Assembly (NCBI RefSeq): GCF_006539505.1
Contig: NZ_BJND01000054.1
Span: 1-64,000 of the forward strand
Source: Streptomyces spinoverrucosus
GTDB lineage: Bacteria; Actinomycetota; Actinomycetes; Streptomycetales; Streptomycetaceae
DNA length: 64,000 bases
Direction of reading: 5' to 3'
Both the position numbers and the translations under genes were made by a program. The notes under the pieces were generated by a model that was not told the DNA's origin, made no database searches, and saw only the letters and a list, made by a program, of their open reading frames with translations. Of this stretch, positions 33,856 through 42,671 are shown in pieces (position 1 is the first letter of the stretch; each line of letters begins with the position of its first letter).

Positions 33856-34835
33856 GCGCGCCGCTCCTTCCGGAAGGTGCTCACCAGGTAGGGAACGATC
33901 ACGACGAGCGAGATCAGCAGCAGGACGACCGCGATCGCGGAGCCGTATCCGATACGGCTGGACTCACCGATGATGTTGGTGGTCACCAGGATGGACAGCA
34001 GCTCGGTGCCCTCGGCGCCGCCGTTGAAGACGTAGACGAGGTCGAAGGCGCGCAGCGCCTCGATGATGGTGACGACCAGGACGATCGTGTTGGTCGGGCG
34101 CAGCGCCGGGAAGACGACGTTCTTGAACGTCTGCCACTCGTTGGCGCCGTCGATCGCGGAGGCCTCGCGCAGGGAGGGGTCGACGCCCTTCAGGCCGGCC
34201 AGGTAGAGGATCATCATGTAGCCGGTGTGGCGCCAGGAGGCGGCGACGAGGATCGCCCAGAGGTTGAGGTCCGGGTCGCCGATCCAGTCGATGTACTTGC
34301 CGGGCTCGTTGGCCCCGATGATGCTGTTGATCAGGCCGGTGTCGGGGTTGTAGACGAGCTGCCAGACGAAACCGATGACGGCCATGGACAGCACGACCGG
34401 CAGGAAGAACGCGGTCTGGTAGACGCGGCTGAAGCGGATCTTCTTGTCCAGCTGAACGGCCAGGAACAGGCCGAGCGGCGTCGGGATCACGATCAGCACG
34501 ACGAACCAGATGACGTTGTGCTGCACGGCCGGCCAGAACTGCGGGTTCTGCTCGAACAGTTCCTTGAAGTTCTGCAGGCCGACCCAGTGGATCGAGTCGA
34601 AGCCGATGCCGTCCCAGGTGGTGAAGGCGAGCGCGATGGAGGCGAGCGCGGTCACCCACACCAGGGCGATGTGCAGGATCGTCGGCAGGGTCGCCATCAG
34701 GCCCAGCGTGAGCCGGTCGCGACGGGTGAGCAGGCGGCGGTGGCCCGTGGGCACCTTCTGCTTCTTGGCGGGGGCAGCGCCCGGAGGCGGCACGGCGGCC
34801 GCCTCCGGGTTCTCCTTGGTGATGTTCGTGGTCAT
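33852..34835 (-). CDS. Sugar ABC transporter permease (MalF-like)
   Basis: 327 residues from ATG 34835, overlapping the stop of the solute-binding gene (ATGA). A charged N-terminus (residues 1-45, KKQKVPTGHRR) is followed by six transmembrane helices. The EAA loop is REASAIDGANEWQTFKNVVFP. It forms the heterodimeric channel with the MalG-like partner. Spacing and overlaps place it in the galactoside import operon. Confidence 0.93.
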   Translation of the reverse strand: MTTNITKENPEAAAVPPPGAAPAKKQKVPTGHRRLLTRRDRLTLGLMATLPTILHIALVWVTALASIALAFTTWDGIGFDSIHWVGLQNFKELFEQNPQFWPAVQHNVIWFVVLIVIPTPLGLFLAVQLDKKIRFSRVYQTAFFLPVVLSMAVIGFVWQLVYNPDTGLINSIIGANEPGKYIDWIGDPDLNLWAILVAASWRHTGYMMILYLAGLKGVDPSLREASAIDGANEWQTFKNVVFPALRPTNTIVLVVTIIEALRAFDLVYVFNGGAEGTELLSILVTTNIIGESSRIGYGSAIAVVLLLISLVVIVPYLVSTFRKERRA

Positions 34836-36142
34836 GAGGACGCGAAGATCGTCTTCTTCTGGCGCTCGATGGACGAGAGCAGGCTGTCGACACTCTTGGG
34901 GTCGCGGACGAACTTCTGCAGCGCGGGCTGCATCACCGTGGAGGTGAAGTCCGGGCGGCTGTCGCGGTCCATGAACTGGGTGAGGTTCTTGGCGTCCGCG
35001 ATCATGTCGTACGCCTTCTTCTGAAGGGGCGTGTACGAGGCGGTGTCGGCCTTGGTGGAGGCGGCGACGACGCTCGGGTCCGACTTGAGGTAGATCTCCT
35101 CGGCGGCCGGCGTGCCCAGGTACTCCATGAGCTTGAGCGAACCCGCCTTGTTCTTCGGGCTCTTGCTCATCATGAAGCCGTCGGTCGGCGCCTCGACGGT
35201 GTCCTGGCCGTAGGCCGGGTCGATCTCCGGGAAGGCGAAGAAGTCGAGGTCGTCCAGGGCGGCCTTGTCGGTGAACTGCTGGGCGACGAACGAGCCCATC
35301 AGATACATGCCGGCCTTCTTGGAGGCCAGGGTCTGGGCGGCGTCCTGCCAGGTGCGGCCGACGGCGCCCTCCTGGTGGTAGGGGAGGATCTCGGTCCACA
35401 GGTCGAAGGCCTTGCGGACCTTGGCGTCGGTCCAGGAGGCCTTGCCCGCCATCAGCTCGACGTGGAAGTCGTAGCCGTTGGCACGGAAGTTGATCTGGTC
35501 GAAGGTGCCGAGCGCGGGCCAGGCGTCCTTGTCGCCGAAGGCGATCGGGACGAGCTTGTCCTTCTGCATCTGCTTGCACAGGGCGATGAAGTCGTCCCAG
35601 GTGGTGGGGACTTCGTACCCCTTCTCCTGGAAGACGCTCTTCCGGTAGAAGACGGCCCAGGGGTACGTGTAGAGCGGCACGAGGTAGTACTTGCCGTCCT
35701 CGCCCTTGCTGAGCGCCTTCATCGCCTCGGGGAAGTTGCCCCCGATCTTCTCCCACACGTCGTCGATCGGGGTGGCGAGGCCCTTGGCCGCGAAGAACTG
35801 CATCCGGTAGCCGGCGAACCAGGTGAACACGTCGTCCGGCGTGCCCTGGAGGTAGGAGTTGATCTGCTCCTGGAAGGTGTTCGAGTCCTTGGTGTTCACG
35901 TCGACCGTGAGCCCGGACTCCTTGGTGAAGGCCGCGTAGATGTCGGCGAACGCCTTCTTCGGCACCGGGTCGGACGCCTTGGAGCCGAGCGTGACGGTCT
36001 TCGGGTCGGCGGCGGTTCCACTGCCCCCGCAGGCGCTCAGCAGGGGTATGCCGGCACCGAGAACGGCTGCGCCGCCCACGCCGCGCAGGAGGGTACGGCG
36101 GCTCGGGCTCGGGAGGGTGAGACCGGAGGGAGTTCTGTGCAT
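34832..36142 (-). CDS. Sugar ABC transporter solute-binding lipoprotein
   Basis: 436 residues. The signal peptide has twin arginines (SRRTLLRG) and a lipobox LSAC with Cys38, so it should be lipidated on the cell surface, possibly after Tat export. The body is a family 1 extracellular sugar-binding protein (TWFAGYRMQFFAAKGLATPIDD, FGDKDAWPALG). It delivers an oligosaccharide, probably galacto-configured given the two galactosidases downstream. It is the first gene of the operon; a palindromic operator lies 36-51 bp upstream. Confidence 0.92.
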   Translation of the reverse strand: MHRTPSGLTLPSPSRRTLLRGVGGAAVLGAGIPLLSACGGSGTAADPKTVTLGSKASDPVPKKAFADIYAAFTKESGLTVDVNTKDSNTFQEQINSYLQGTPDDVFTWFAGYRMQFFAAKGLATPIDDVWEKIGGNFPEAMKALSKGEDGKYYLVPLYTYPWAVFYRKSVFQEKGYEVPTTWDDFIALCKQMQKDKLVPIAFGDKDAWPALGTFDQINFRANGYDFHVELMAGKASWTDAKVRKAFDLWTEILPYHQEGAVGRTWQDAAQTLASKKAGMYLMGSFVAQQFTDKAALDDLDFFAFPEIDPAYGQDTVEAPTDGFMMSKSPKNKAGSLKLMEYLGTPAAEEIYLKSDPSVVAASTKADTASYTPLQKKAYDMIADAKNLTQFMDRDSRPDFTSTVMQPALQKFVRDPKSVDSLLSSIERQKKTIFASS

Positions 36143-36177
36143 GACGGCTCCTGGTGGGAACAGGGGTCCGGCCCGAA

Positions 36178-36193
36178 ATTGGTCGAAACCAAT
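36178..36193. promoter_or_regulatory. Palindromic operator ATTGGTCGAAACCAAT
   Basis: ATTGGT-CGAA-ACCAAT is an inverted repeat of 6 bp arms, 36-51 bp upstream of the solute-binding protein ATG. It keeps the TGGT...ACCA frame of DasR-type (HutC/GntR) sites, matching my memory of that 16-bp consensus at 12 of 16 positions. It may instead bind a LacI or ROK regulator. No regulator gene sits in the operon. Confidence 0.6.
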
Positions 36194-36376
36194 CAGAAAT
36201 CAACCTGACCGAACACGAGGGTGGCGTAATAACAGCCGCATGTCTGGTCATACGTCAAGGGCGGACGTCACTGTTTGTTGAAACGTAACCGTCACAATCG
36301 GGTGTGGCGGGGATAACCGACAGGAGTTGTCACAGAAACCAACAAGGTCAAACCGTGTCGGGGCACCCGAGGCCCA

Positions 36377-37585
36377 TCAGGAGCCCAGGACGTCCATGAG
36401 GTGGTCGTCGAGGTCGGCCACCCAGTCCTCCCGCCGCCACGCCCGCAGCTCCTGCCGGATCCGGGCGAGCGCCTGGTCAGTGGTGACGATGGCCCGCTGC
36501 ACCTGCTCCCTCGGTGCCGACAGCATCTCCGCAGACCGGGCGAACCGGTCGTGCGCCGCGGAGGGGTCACCGGCATACAGCTCGCACACCCCCTCGAAAC
36601 CGCGCAGATGGCCCGACGAGAACGAGAAGGGCGCCGGGTCTTCGGCGTGGTCCGCCTCGATGTCGTACCAGGCCAGCCCGAGCGCGGCCCGTGCCTGCCG
36701 CCCGTGCCCGGCCCGTGCGGCGATCTCCGCTTGCAGCGCGTGCGCCCGCGCGCGTACCAGCGTGCTCTCCCCGGAGCGGGCCGCGCGTACGGCGTGGTCG
36801 ACCAGGCGCCATGCCTGATCGATGCCCTGTGTCGAGTACAGCGTGACCAGCGCGTGACTCATGTGCACGTTGGCCTTCCGCCAGGGCTGCGCCAGTCGTT
36901 CCGCCGTACGCGTCGCCTCCTCGTACAGGGCGCCGGACGCGGTGTCGTCGCGGGTCTCGAAAGCCAGTCGGCCGGCCGGCGTCGCCGCCGCTACGGCGAC
37001 CCCCCGGAGCTTGGGAACGAGCGGATCGGGGACAGGACCGGCGAGCAGGCGTCGGCACGTTTCGACCGCGGGGGCGAGCAGCAGTTGCAGCCGCACCATG
37101 GGCAGGCTCCCGACCTCCGCGTTGACGTCCGCCACCACGGACGCCAGCCCGGCTATGGCCTCCTCCGCGGTCCGACTCGGATCCTCCAGGGCCGCGGTGA
37201 GCCCCGCCTGAACGGTCGGGGAGAGCAGAGCGAGCAGGCCGCCGCCCGCGTCAGTGGCGGCGCGGAGGACGAGGCCGCGCAGCTCCGCCGTCCGCCGCTC
37301 ACTCTCCCCGAGCAGGCCGAGGGCATGCAGGTACTCGGCGAAGTCGGAGCCCGCGCCGAGGGAGAGATCGCCGGCGGGCGTGCGCGCGTAGAGGTGGGCG
37401 AGGAGCAGCTGGTACCGCTCGTCGGGCAGCGTCGGGCTCTTCGGGGACTCCCAGCGGGCAACGGACCGCTGCACGCTCGCCACCGACGGCAGCGGCGGCT
37501 GATGCAGTTCCCCGGCCAGGGCGATGAGCGCACGGGCGACACCGGCGAGCGACAGGCCGCGCCGGTGCCGCAGCGCCTTCAGCAC
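36377..37585 (-). CDS. XRE-type HTH protein with TPR-like helical domain
   Basis: 402 residues from GTG 37585. An in-frame upstream GTG (37717) would overlap the small gene and shows poor codon use there, so I rejected it. Residues about 1-75 form a helix-turn-helix (LKALRHRRGLSLAGVARAL, then SVASVQRSVARWE). The rest is alpha-helical with TPR-like spacing (AHALQAEIAARAGHGRQARAALG). Such Streptomyces regulators bind a peptide or metabolite partner. The start is only 5 bp after the stop of the small upstream gene, suggesting a two-gene unit. Confidence 0.72.
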   Translation of the reverse strand: MLKALRHRRGLSLAGVARALIALAGELHQPPLPSVASVQRSVARWESPKSPTLPDERYQLLLAHLYARTPAGDLSLGAGSDFAEYLHALGLLGESERRTAELRGLVLRAATDAGGGLLALLSPTVQAGLTAALEDPSRTAEEAIAGLASVVADVNAEVGSLPMVRLQLLLAPAVETCRRLLAGPVPDPLVPKLRGVAVAAATPAGRLAFETRDDTASGALYEEATRTAERLAQPWRKANVHMSHALVTLYSTQGIDQAWRLVDHAVRAARSGESTLVRARAHALQAEIAARAGHGRQARAALGLAWYDIEADHAEDPAPFSFSSGHLRGFEGVCELYAGDPSAAHDRFARSAEMLSAPREQVQRAIVTTDQALARIRQELRAWRREDWVADLDDHLMDVLGS

Positions 37586-37590
37586 GGCAG

Positions 37591-37842
37591 CTACACGGGC
37601 ACGATCAGCCGAGGTTTCCCCTGATCCGCCGTGTAGTTGAGCGTCTGCCACGTCCCGGACGAGGGATCGTCGCCGCGCGGGAAGCCGATCGTCATACTGC
37701 TGCGGTCGACCATCCACCGGTTCGGGGCGTGGTAGGCGGGCGTCTCCAGCTCAGCGGCACCCAGCTCGAGCAATCCCGGCACCGGCTCACGGCAACCCGA
37801 CCCGGAGCAGCCCAACCCCCGCCCATGAGGCAGGAGTGCCAC
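37591..37842 (-). CDS. Small uncharacterised protein preceding the XRE regulator
   Basis: 83 residues if GTG 37842 is used; an internal ATG at 37713 would give 40 residues. Third codon positions are nearly all G or C through the frame, while the overlapping reading of the regulator gene in this stretch is not, so I take this as real. It contains CSGSGC near the start and ends GKPRLIVPV. The start is 11 bp after the siderophore-protein stop. It does not match a family I know; DUF397-like partner genes occupy this place next to other XRE regulators. Confidence 0.5.
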   Translation of the reverse strand: MALLPHGRGLGCSGSGCREPVPGLLELGAAELETPAYHAPNRWMVDRSSMTIGFPRGDDPSSGTWQTLNYTADQGKPRLIVPV

Positions 37843-37853
37843 CGCGCCGAGCG

Positions 37854-38564
37854 TCAGGTCGCCCGCCAGTACCCCAGCGCGTGCATGCGCTCCTTCGGCA
37901 CGGACAGCTCCTTGCGCACATACGACGCCAGCGTCCGCGTCGTCACGGTGTCGCAGGCGATCCAGACGTACGGGTTCGGCGTCGCCGTCAGCTGGGCGGG
38001 CAGCGCCGCCCGTACGGCGTCCACCAGGCCGGGGCGCGGTACCTGGCGTATCTCGTGCCGGGATGTGTCCGCGCGGCACGGCAGGCCGTCCAGCTCGCCC
38101 TCGAACCAGATCGTCGCCGGGGCCGGACCGAGGGCGTCGAGGAGGGAGTTGAGCGCGGGCAGCGAGGCCGGGTCGGCGATCGCGAAGACGTGTGAGGGCT
38201 CGGGCCGGGGATGCTGGAAGCCCGTGCCCTGGACCGTCGCCTCGATCGTGTCCCCTGCCTTCGCCGCCCGCGCCCAGTCACTGGCGCACCCCTCGTGGAG
38301 TGCGAACTCCAGGCTGAACGTACCGGCCTCCGGGTCCGGGTCGACCAGCGTGTACGCCCGCTGGTGCGGCTTGCCCGCGTTGTCGAACCACAGCCTGACC
38401 CACATCGTGGGGTGGACCGCGTAGGCCGTGAGCAGGCCGCCGTCGGTGAAGTGCAGCCGCCGGTACTCCGGCGTGACGTCCTCGGCGCCCGTCACGGTGA
38501 GGACGAAGTCCTTCGCGCCCATCAGCTTCAGGACCGTGCCCTGCCAACCGTGCCCCTGCCCCAT
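37854..38564 (-). CDS. Siderophore-interacting protein (ferric-siderophore reductase)
   Basis: 236 residues. The FAD-binding motif RAYTLVD (preceded by KPHQ) and the C-terminal SIP domain (HVFAIADPASLPALNSLLDAL, YVWIACDTVTTRTLASYV) identify the ViuB/SIP family, which reduces Fe(III)-siderophores in the cytoplasm to release iron. ATG 38564 follows AGGAG. An iron box lies 42 bp upstream, in the region shared with the divergent penicillin-acylase-like gene, so iron-dependent repression by DmdR/IdeR is expected. Confidence 0.92.
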   Translation of the reverse strand: MGQGHGWQGTVLKLMGAKDFVLTVTGAEDVTPEYRRLHFTDGGLLTAYAVHPTMWVRLWFDNAGKPHQRAYTLVDPDPEAGTFSLEFALHEGCASDWARAAKAGDTIEATVQGTGFQHPRPEPSHVFAIADPASLPALNSLLDALGPAPATIWFEGELDGLPCRADTSRHEIRQVPRPGLVDAVRAALPAQLTATPNPYVWIACDTVTTRTLASYVRKELSVPKERMHALGYWRAT

Positions 38565-38605
38565 GGCGCTCCTTCACATTTCGCGTACCATTCCGCCACA
38601 CCAAC

Positions 38606-38624
38606 TTAGGGAAGCCTAACCTAA
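38606..38624. promoter_or_regulatory. DmdR/IdeR-type iron box
   Basis: TTAGGGAAGCCTAACCTAA is a 19-bp imperfect palindrome matching the actinobacterial iron-box pattern (TTAGGTTAGGCT...CCTAA). It lies between the divergent siderophore-interacting-protein and penicillin-acylase-like genes, so both may be iron-repressed. Confidence 0.82.
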
Positions 38625-38654
38625 AGCACATAGGGATGACAGGGTGATGACCAG

Positions 38655-40745
38655 GTGACCATCGAGATCCACCGCGACGCCTGGGGCATCCCGCACCTGC
38701 GCGCCACCGACGCCCGCGAACTCGCCCGCGCCCAGGGCCGGGTCACCGCCCTCGACCGCGCCTGGCAGTTGGAGGTCGAGCGCCATCGGGCCGATGGTAC
38801 GTCCGCCTCCTTCCTCGGTACGTCCGCCGTGGCCTGGGATGTTCTGGCGAGACGGGCGCGGTTGGCGGACACAGCGAAACGTTCCTTCGAGGCCCTGGAC
38901 CCCGTCACGGCCGACTGGGTCCGGGCCTACGTCGACGGGGTCAACGAGGGTCTGACGGAAGGCGCCCGCCGTACGCCCGAGTTCGCCGAGACCGGGCTGG
39001 CCCCCGGCCGCTGGGAGCCGTGGACCCCGCTCGCCGTCTGGCTCGCCACGCACATCCTCTTCGCGGGCTTCCCGGCGAAGCTCTGGCGGGAGGAGGTGAT
39101 ACGGCAGCTGGGGCCTGAGGCGGTGGCGCTGTTCGCCACGGACGGTCCCGGCACCTCCGGCAGCAACGGCTGGCTGGTCGCCGGGGAGCGGACCGTCACC
39201 GGGCAGGCCGTGATCGCCGGTGATCCGCACCGGTTCATCGAGGAGCCGGGCGTGTACCAGCAGATACGGCTGTGCTGCCCGGAGTTCGACGTCGTCGGCC
39301 TCGCCGTGCCCGGCGTCCCCGGCATCGCCCACTTCGGCCACACCGGCACGGTCGCCTGGGCCATCACCAACGCCATGGCCGACTACCAGGACCTCTACCG
39401 GGAGCGGTTGCGGCGCACCGGCGCGGGCGTGGAGGCGCTCGGCCCGGACGGGCGATGGGAACGGGCGTACCGCGACACCGAGTTCGTCGAGGTGCGCGGT
39501 GCCGAGCCGGTGCCGGTCGAGGTCATCGAGACCGAACGGGGGCCGGTGATCGCCGGGGGGCCGGAGGGCCTCGACGACGGTACGCCCCTGGCACTGAGCC
39601 TGCGCTACCCGCCCCGCGTCACCGCCGACGTCGGCTTCGCCACGCTGCTCCCGCTGCTGCGGGCCCGCACGGTCGCCGACGTCGACCGCGCCTTCGACAC
39701 CTGGGTGGAGCCGGTCAACGTCGTGCAGGCCGCCGACACCGAGGGCGGCACCCTGCACCGGGTGGCGGGCCGGGTGCCGGTGCGGGCCGAGGCCAACCGG
39801 GTCCGGCTGGTTCCCGCCTGGGAGCCCGGCCACGAGTGGCGCGGCTGGCACGAGATGCCCCGCGCGGGCCTGACCGGCGGCATAGCGGTGATGGCCAACC
39901 AGCGCGGCCCGTCCACCCCGCTCGGCGTCGAGTTCGCCCCGCCGCACCGCGCCGACCGGATCGCCGCGCTGCTGAACGAGAAGGACCAGTGGTCGGCGGC
40001 CGACATGCCCACGATCCACATGGACACCCACCTCGCCTCCGCCGCGCCCCTCCTCGACCTCCTCGCCGCCCTCGACGACCTGGCCCCCGGGGCCGCCGCA
40101 CTGCGCGAACGGCTGTTGCGCTGGGACCATCGCATGGACGCCACGAGCGAGGAGGCCGCCGCGTACGCCGCCGTGCGCAGCGCCGTCGTCCGCCGACTCG
40201 CCGCCCACCCGGCGTTCACAAAGCTCACCGAGCCGCCCGCCTACCCGGAGGTCCTCCTGCCCTGGCTGGGTCTCACCGCACGGATCGCGTTCGCCCTGGA
40301 GAACCTGCTGAGGGTCCAGGACCTGTACGGCATCGACCGCCCGGCGATCGTCCGGGCGGCGCTGGAGGAGGTGGCCCTGAAAGAGGCGGCGGGTACACCG
40401 GGCACCTGGGGCGACACCCACCGCCTCGCCCCCTGGCGGGCGCTGCCCAGCACGTCGTACGCCACGAAGACGTACGACGAACCGGCCCTGTCCGGCGACC
40501 ACGACTGCGTGCTGTGCACCTCGGCCGTCCCCGGCCTCACCGACCTCGCAGCGCGCGGCCCGGCCGCCCGGTATGTGTGGGACCTGGCCCGGCGTGAGCA
40601 CAGCCTGTGGGTGGTGCCGCTCGGCGCGTCCGGCGTGCCCGGCTCGGCGCATCACCGCGACCAACTCCCGCTGTGGACCAGGGGAGACCTCGTCCCGGTC
40701 GTCACCGACTGGGCCCGCCTGACTAAGGAGACCGACGATGACTGA
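38655..40745 (+). CDS. Penicillin acylase-family Ntn hydrolase
   Basis: 696 residues from GTG 38655. The precursor fold is alpha chain (1-169), then autocleavage before Ser170 in SGSNGWLVAG, the new N-terminal nucleophile. Downstream landmarks are GDPHR, HFGHTGTVAWAITNAMAD and MANQRG. There is no clear export signal, so it is probably cytoplasmic. The family includes PvdQ, which deacylates a siderophore precursor. With the iron box 31 bp upstream and an IucB-like acetyltransferase overlapping downstream, a role in siderophore maturation or amide hydrolysis is inferred. Confidence 0.85.
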   Translation: MTIEIHRDAWGIPHLRATDARELARAQGRVTALDRAWQLEVERHRADGTSASFLGTSAVAWDVLARRARLADTAKRSFEALDPVTADWVRAYVDGVNEGLTEGARRTPEFAETGLAPGRWEPWTPLAVWLATHILFAGFPAKLWREEVIRQLGPEAVALFATDGPGTSGSNGWLVAGERTVTGQAVIAGDPHRFIEEPGVYQQIRLCCPEFDVVGLAVPGVPGIAHFGHTGTVAWAITNAMADYQDLYRERLRRTGAGVEALGPDGRWERAYRDTEFVEVRGAEPVPVEVIETERGPVIAGGPEGLDDGTPLALSLRYPPRVTADVGFATLLPLLRARTVADVDRAFDTWVEPVNVVQAADTEGGTLHRVAGRVPVRAEANRVRLVPAWEPGHEWRGWHEMPRAGLTGGIAVMANQRGPSTPLGVEFAPPHRADRIAALLNEKDQWSAADMPTIHMDTHLASAAPLLDLLAALDDLAPGAAALRERLLRWDHRMDATSEEAAAYAAVRSAVVRRLAAHPAFTKLTEPPAYPEVLLPWLGLTARIAFALENLLRVQDLYGIDRPAIVRAALEEVALKEAAGTPGTWGDTHRLAPWRALPSTSYATKTYDEPALSGDHDCVLCTSAVPGLTDLAARGPAARYVWDLARREHSLWVVPLGASGVPGSAHHRDQLPLWTRGDLVPVVTDWARLTKETDDD

Positions 40746-41346
40746 CCCGTACGCCGACCGCACCGCCGTCCACGAACAGGTGGTCGACGGCTTCGGCACC
40801 GTACGCGTGCTGCCCCTCGACGCGAAGGGCGACGCCGAGGTGGTCCACGGCTGGGTGAGCCAGGAGCGGGCCGCCTTCTGGGGCATGAACGGGCTCACCC
40901 AGGACGACGTGGCCGGCATTTACGCCCACATGGACACCCTCGACACCCACCACGCGTACCTGGTGGTGACGGACGGCGTACCGGCCGCCCTGCTCCAGAC
41001 CTACGAGCCGGAGGCGGACCGGGTCAGCGAGTGCTACGACGTCCAGCCCGGCGACATCGGCGTGCACCTGCTGCTCGCCCCGGCGGGCGAGGGCGGCGCA
41101 CGGGGTGGCTGGACGGCGGCCCTGATCGCCGTACTGGCCGCGTACGTGCTGGTCACGCTCGACCGGCAGCGGGTTGTGGTCGACCCGGACGTGCGCAACG
41201 AGAAGGCGATCGACCGCTTCCTGCGGCAGGGGTTCGTGGCGGGGCCGAAGGTCGTACTGCCGGAGGTGAACCTCCCCGACGTGCACCTGCCCGAGAAGCA
41301 CGCTCAACTCGCGTTCCTGCCCAGGGCGGTAGCCTTCCCCGCGTGA
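40738..41346 (+). CDS. IucB/RhbD-like GNAT acetyltransferase
   Basis: 202 residues, overlapping the acylase gene by 8 bp. It matches the siderophore-type acyltransferase subgroup of GNAT proteins: FWGMNGLTQDDVAGIYAHMD, then YLVVTDGVPAALLQTYEP, then VVDPDVRNEKAIDRFLRQGF. Such enzymes acylate hydroxylated lysine, ornithine or a polyamine in hydroxamate siderophores. It may act on the same iron-acquisition pathway as its neighbours. No NIS synthetase or N-hydroxylase gene is in the window, so the rest of the pathway, if any, is elsewhere. Confidence 0.8.
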   Translation: MTDPYADRTAVHEQVVDGFGTVRVLPLDAKGDAEVVHGWVSQERAAFWGMNGLTQDDVAGIYAHMDTLDTHHAYLVVTDGVPAALLQTYEPEADRVSECYDVQPGDIGVHLLLAPAGEGGARGGWTAALIAVLAAYVLVTLDRQRVVVDPDVRNEKAIDRFLRQGFVAGPKVVLPEVNLPDVHLPEKHAQLAFLPRAVAFPA

Positions 41347-41816
41347 CTCCAGAAGACCTCGTCGCGCACTACGCCATGGAGCCGATCCCGCGCGAGGGCG
41401 GCCTGTTCCGGCAGACCTGGGCCGGGCCGGACCGCCCCGACGGACGTCCGGAGGGCACCGCCATCGTCGCCCTGCTCCGACGGGACGACTACTCCGCCCT
41501 GCACCGCCTGCCCACCGACGAGGTCTGGCACTTCTACCTCGGCGACCCGCTGGAGCTGCTGCTCCTCGCCCCCGACGGCACCACCCGCACGGCCGTCCTC
41601 GGACCGGACGTGCTCGGCGGCCAGCACCCGCAGTTCACCGTGCCGGCCGGCACCTGGATGGGCGGGCGGGTCGTCGAGGGCGGCTCCTGGACGTTCTTCG
41701 GCTGCACGATGGCGCCCGGGTTCACCTTCGAGGGGTACGAGCACGGTGACGCCGCCGAGTTGACCGCCCGCTATCCGGACCGGGCCGACCGGATCGTGGA
41801 ACTGTGTCGGCCATGA
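41343..41816 (+). CDS. Cupin-fold protein (DUF985)
   Basis: 157 residues from GTG 41343, overlapping the acetyltransferase stop (GTGA). Features of DUF985 cupins: HYAMEPIPREGGLFRQTW, LHRLPTDEVWHFYLGDP, and VPAGTWMGGRVVEGGSW. The His and Glu of the cupin motif are present. It may bind metal or a sugar. The function is unknown; it rides in the four-gene plus-strand unit. Confidence 0.8.
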   Translation: MTPEDLVAHYAMEPIPREGGLFRQTWAGPDRPDGRPEGTAIVALLRRDDYSALHRLPTDEVWHFYLGDPLELLLLAPDGTTRTAVLGPDVLGGQHPQFTVPAGTWMGGRVVEGGSWTFFGCTMAPGFTFEGYEHGDAAELTARYPDRADRIVELCRP

Positions 41817-41823
41817 GGTTGCT

Positions 41824-42597
41824 GTGACGGACATGAGGTTGCTGGAGGGCCAGGTCGCCCTCGTCACGGGCGCGGGCGGCGGGATCGGCCGGGGCATCGC
41901 CCTGCGGTTCGCGGAGCAGGGCGCGGCGGTCGCGCTGCACTGCCGTACGTCGGTGGAGTCGGCGCGTGAAGTGGCGTCGCTGGTCGAGGACTTGGGCGGA
42001 CGGGCCGTCGTACTGCAGGCCGATCTGACCGACGAGGACGCCTGTCGGCGCGTGGTGCGCGAGGCCGCCGAGTGGGGCGACGGGCGGCTGACCGCGCTGG
42101 TCAACAACGCCGCCGTGCAGCCGGTGCAGGAACTCGCCGGGATGACCGCGTCCGACTGGCGGACGGTCGTGGACACCAACCTGACCAGCGTGTTCGCCTG
42201 CACACAGGCGGCCGTGGAGGTCATGCGGGAACGGGGCGAAGGGGGTTCGGTGACGCACATCGCCTCCATCGAGGCGAGCGCACCGGCACCGGCGCACGCG
42301 CACTACTGCGCCTCCAAGGCGGCGGTGGTGATGCACGCCCGGTCGGCCGCGCTGGAGTACGGGCGGTACGGGATCCGCGTCAACACCGTCTCGCCCGGGC
42401 TGATCGACCGGGAGGGGCTGGCGGAGGCCTGGCCGGAGGGCGTGGAGCGCTGGCAGCGGGCGGTGCCGCTCGGGCGGTTGGGGCGGGCGGAGGATGTCGG
42501 GGACGCGTGCGTGTTCCTGGCCTCGCCGCTGGCGTCCTGGGTGTCGGGGCACGATCTGGTGGTGGACGGGGGTGTCTCGGCGCGTCCGACATGGTGA
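41824..42597 (+). CDS. Short-chain dehydrogenase/reductase
   Basis: 257 residues. The classical SDR signatures are seen: VALVTGAGGGIGRG (cofactor loop), LVNNAA, Ser in HIASIEAS, YCASKAA (Tyr and Lys of the catalytic pair), and NTVSPGLIDREG. The basic residue in CRTS after beta-2 suggests NADP(H). It is 7 bp after the cupin gene and probably the last of the iron-box-side operon. Substrate unknown. Confidence 0.88.
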   Translation: MTDMRLLEGQVALVTGAGGGIGRGIALRFAEQGAAVALHCRTSVESAREVASLVEDLGGRAVVLQADLTDEDACRRVVREAAEWGDGRLTALVNNAAVQPVQELAGMTASDWRTVVDTNLTSVFACTQAAVEVMRERGEGGSVTHIASIEASAPAPAHAHYCASKAAVVMHARSAALEYGRYGIRVNTVSPGLIDREGLAEAWPEGVERWQRAVPLGRLGRAEDVGDACVFLASPLASWVSGHDLVVDGGVSARPTW

Positions 42598-42671
42598 GAC
42601 CGGCCTGGGGTGAGTACGCCGGGCTTCGCATCCGTACGTATTCCGGAAGCAGATCCGACGACGGAGCGGCG

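Noticed and set aside
36377..37717. Long version of the XRE regulator starting at 37717
   Set aside because: The extra 44 codons have poor third-position GC and overlap a frame with much better coding character; I moved the start to 37585.
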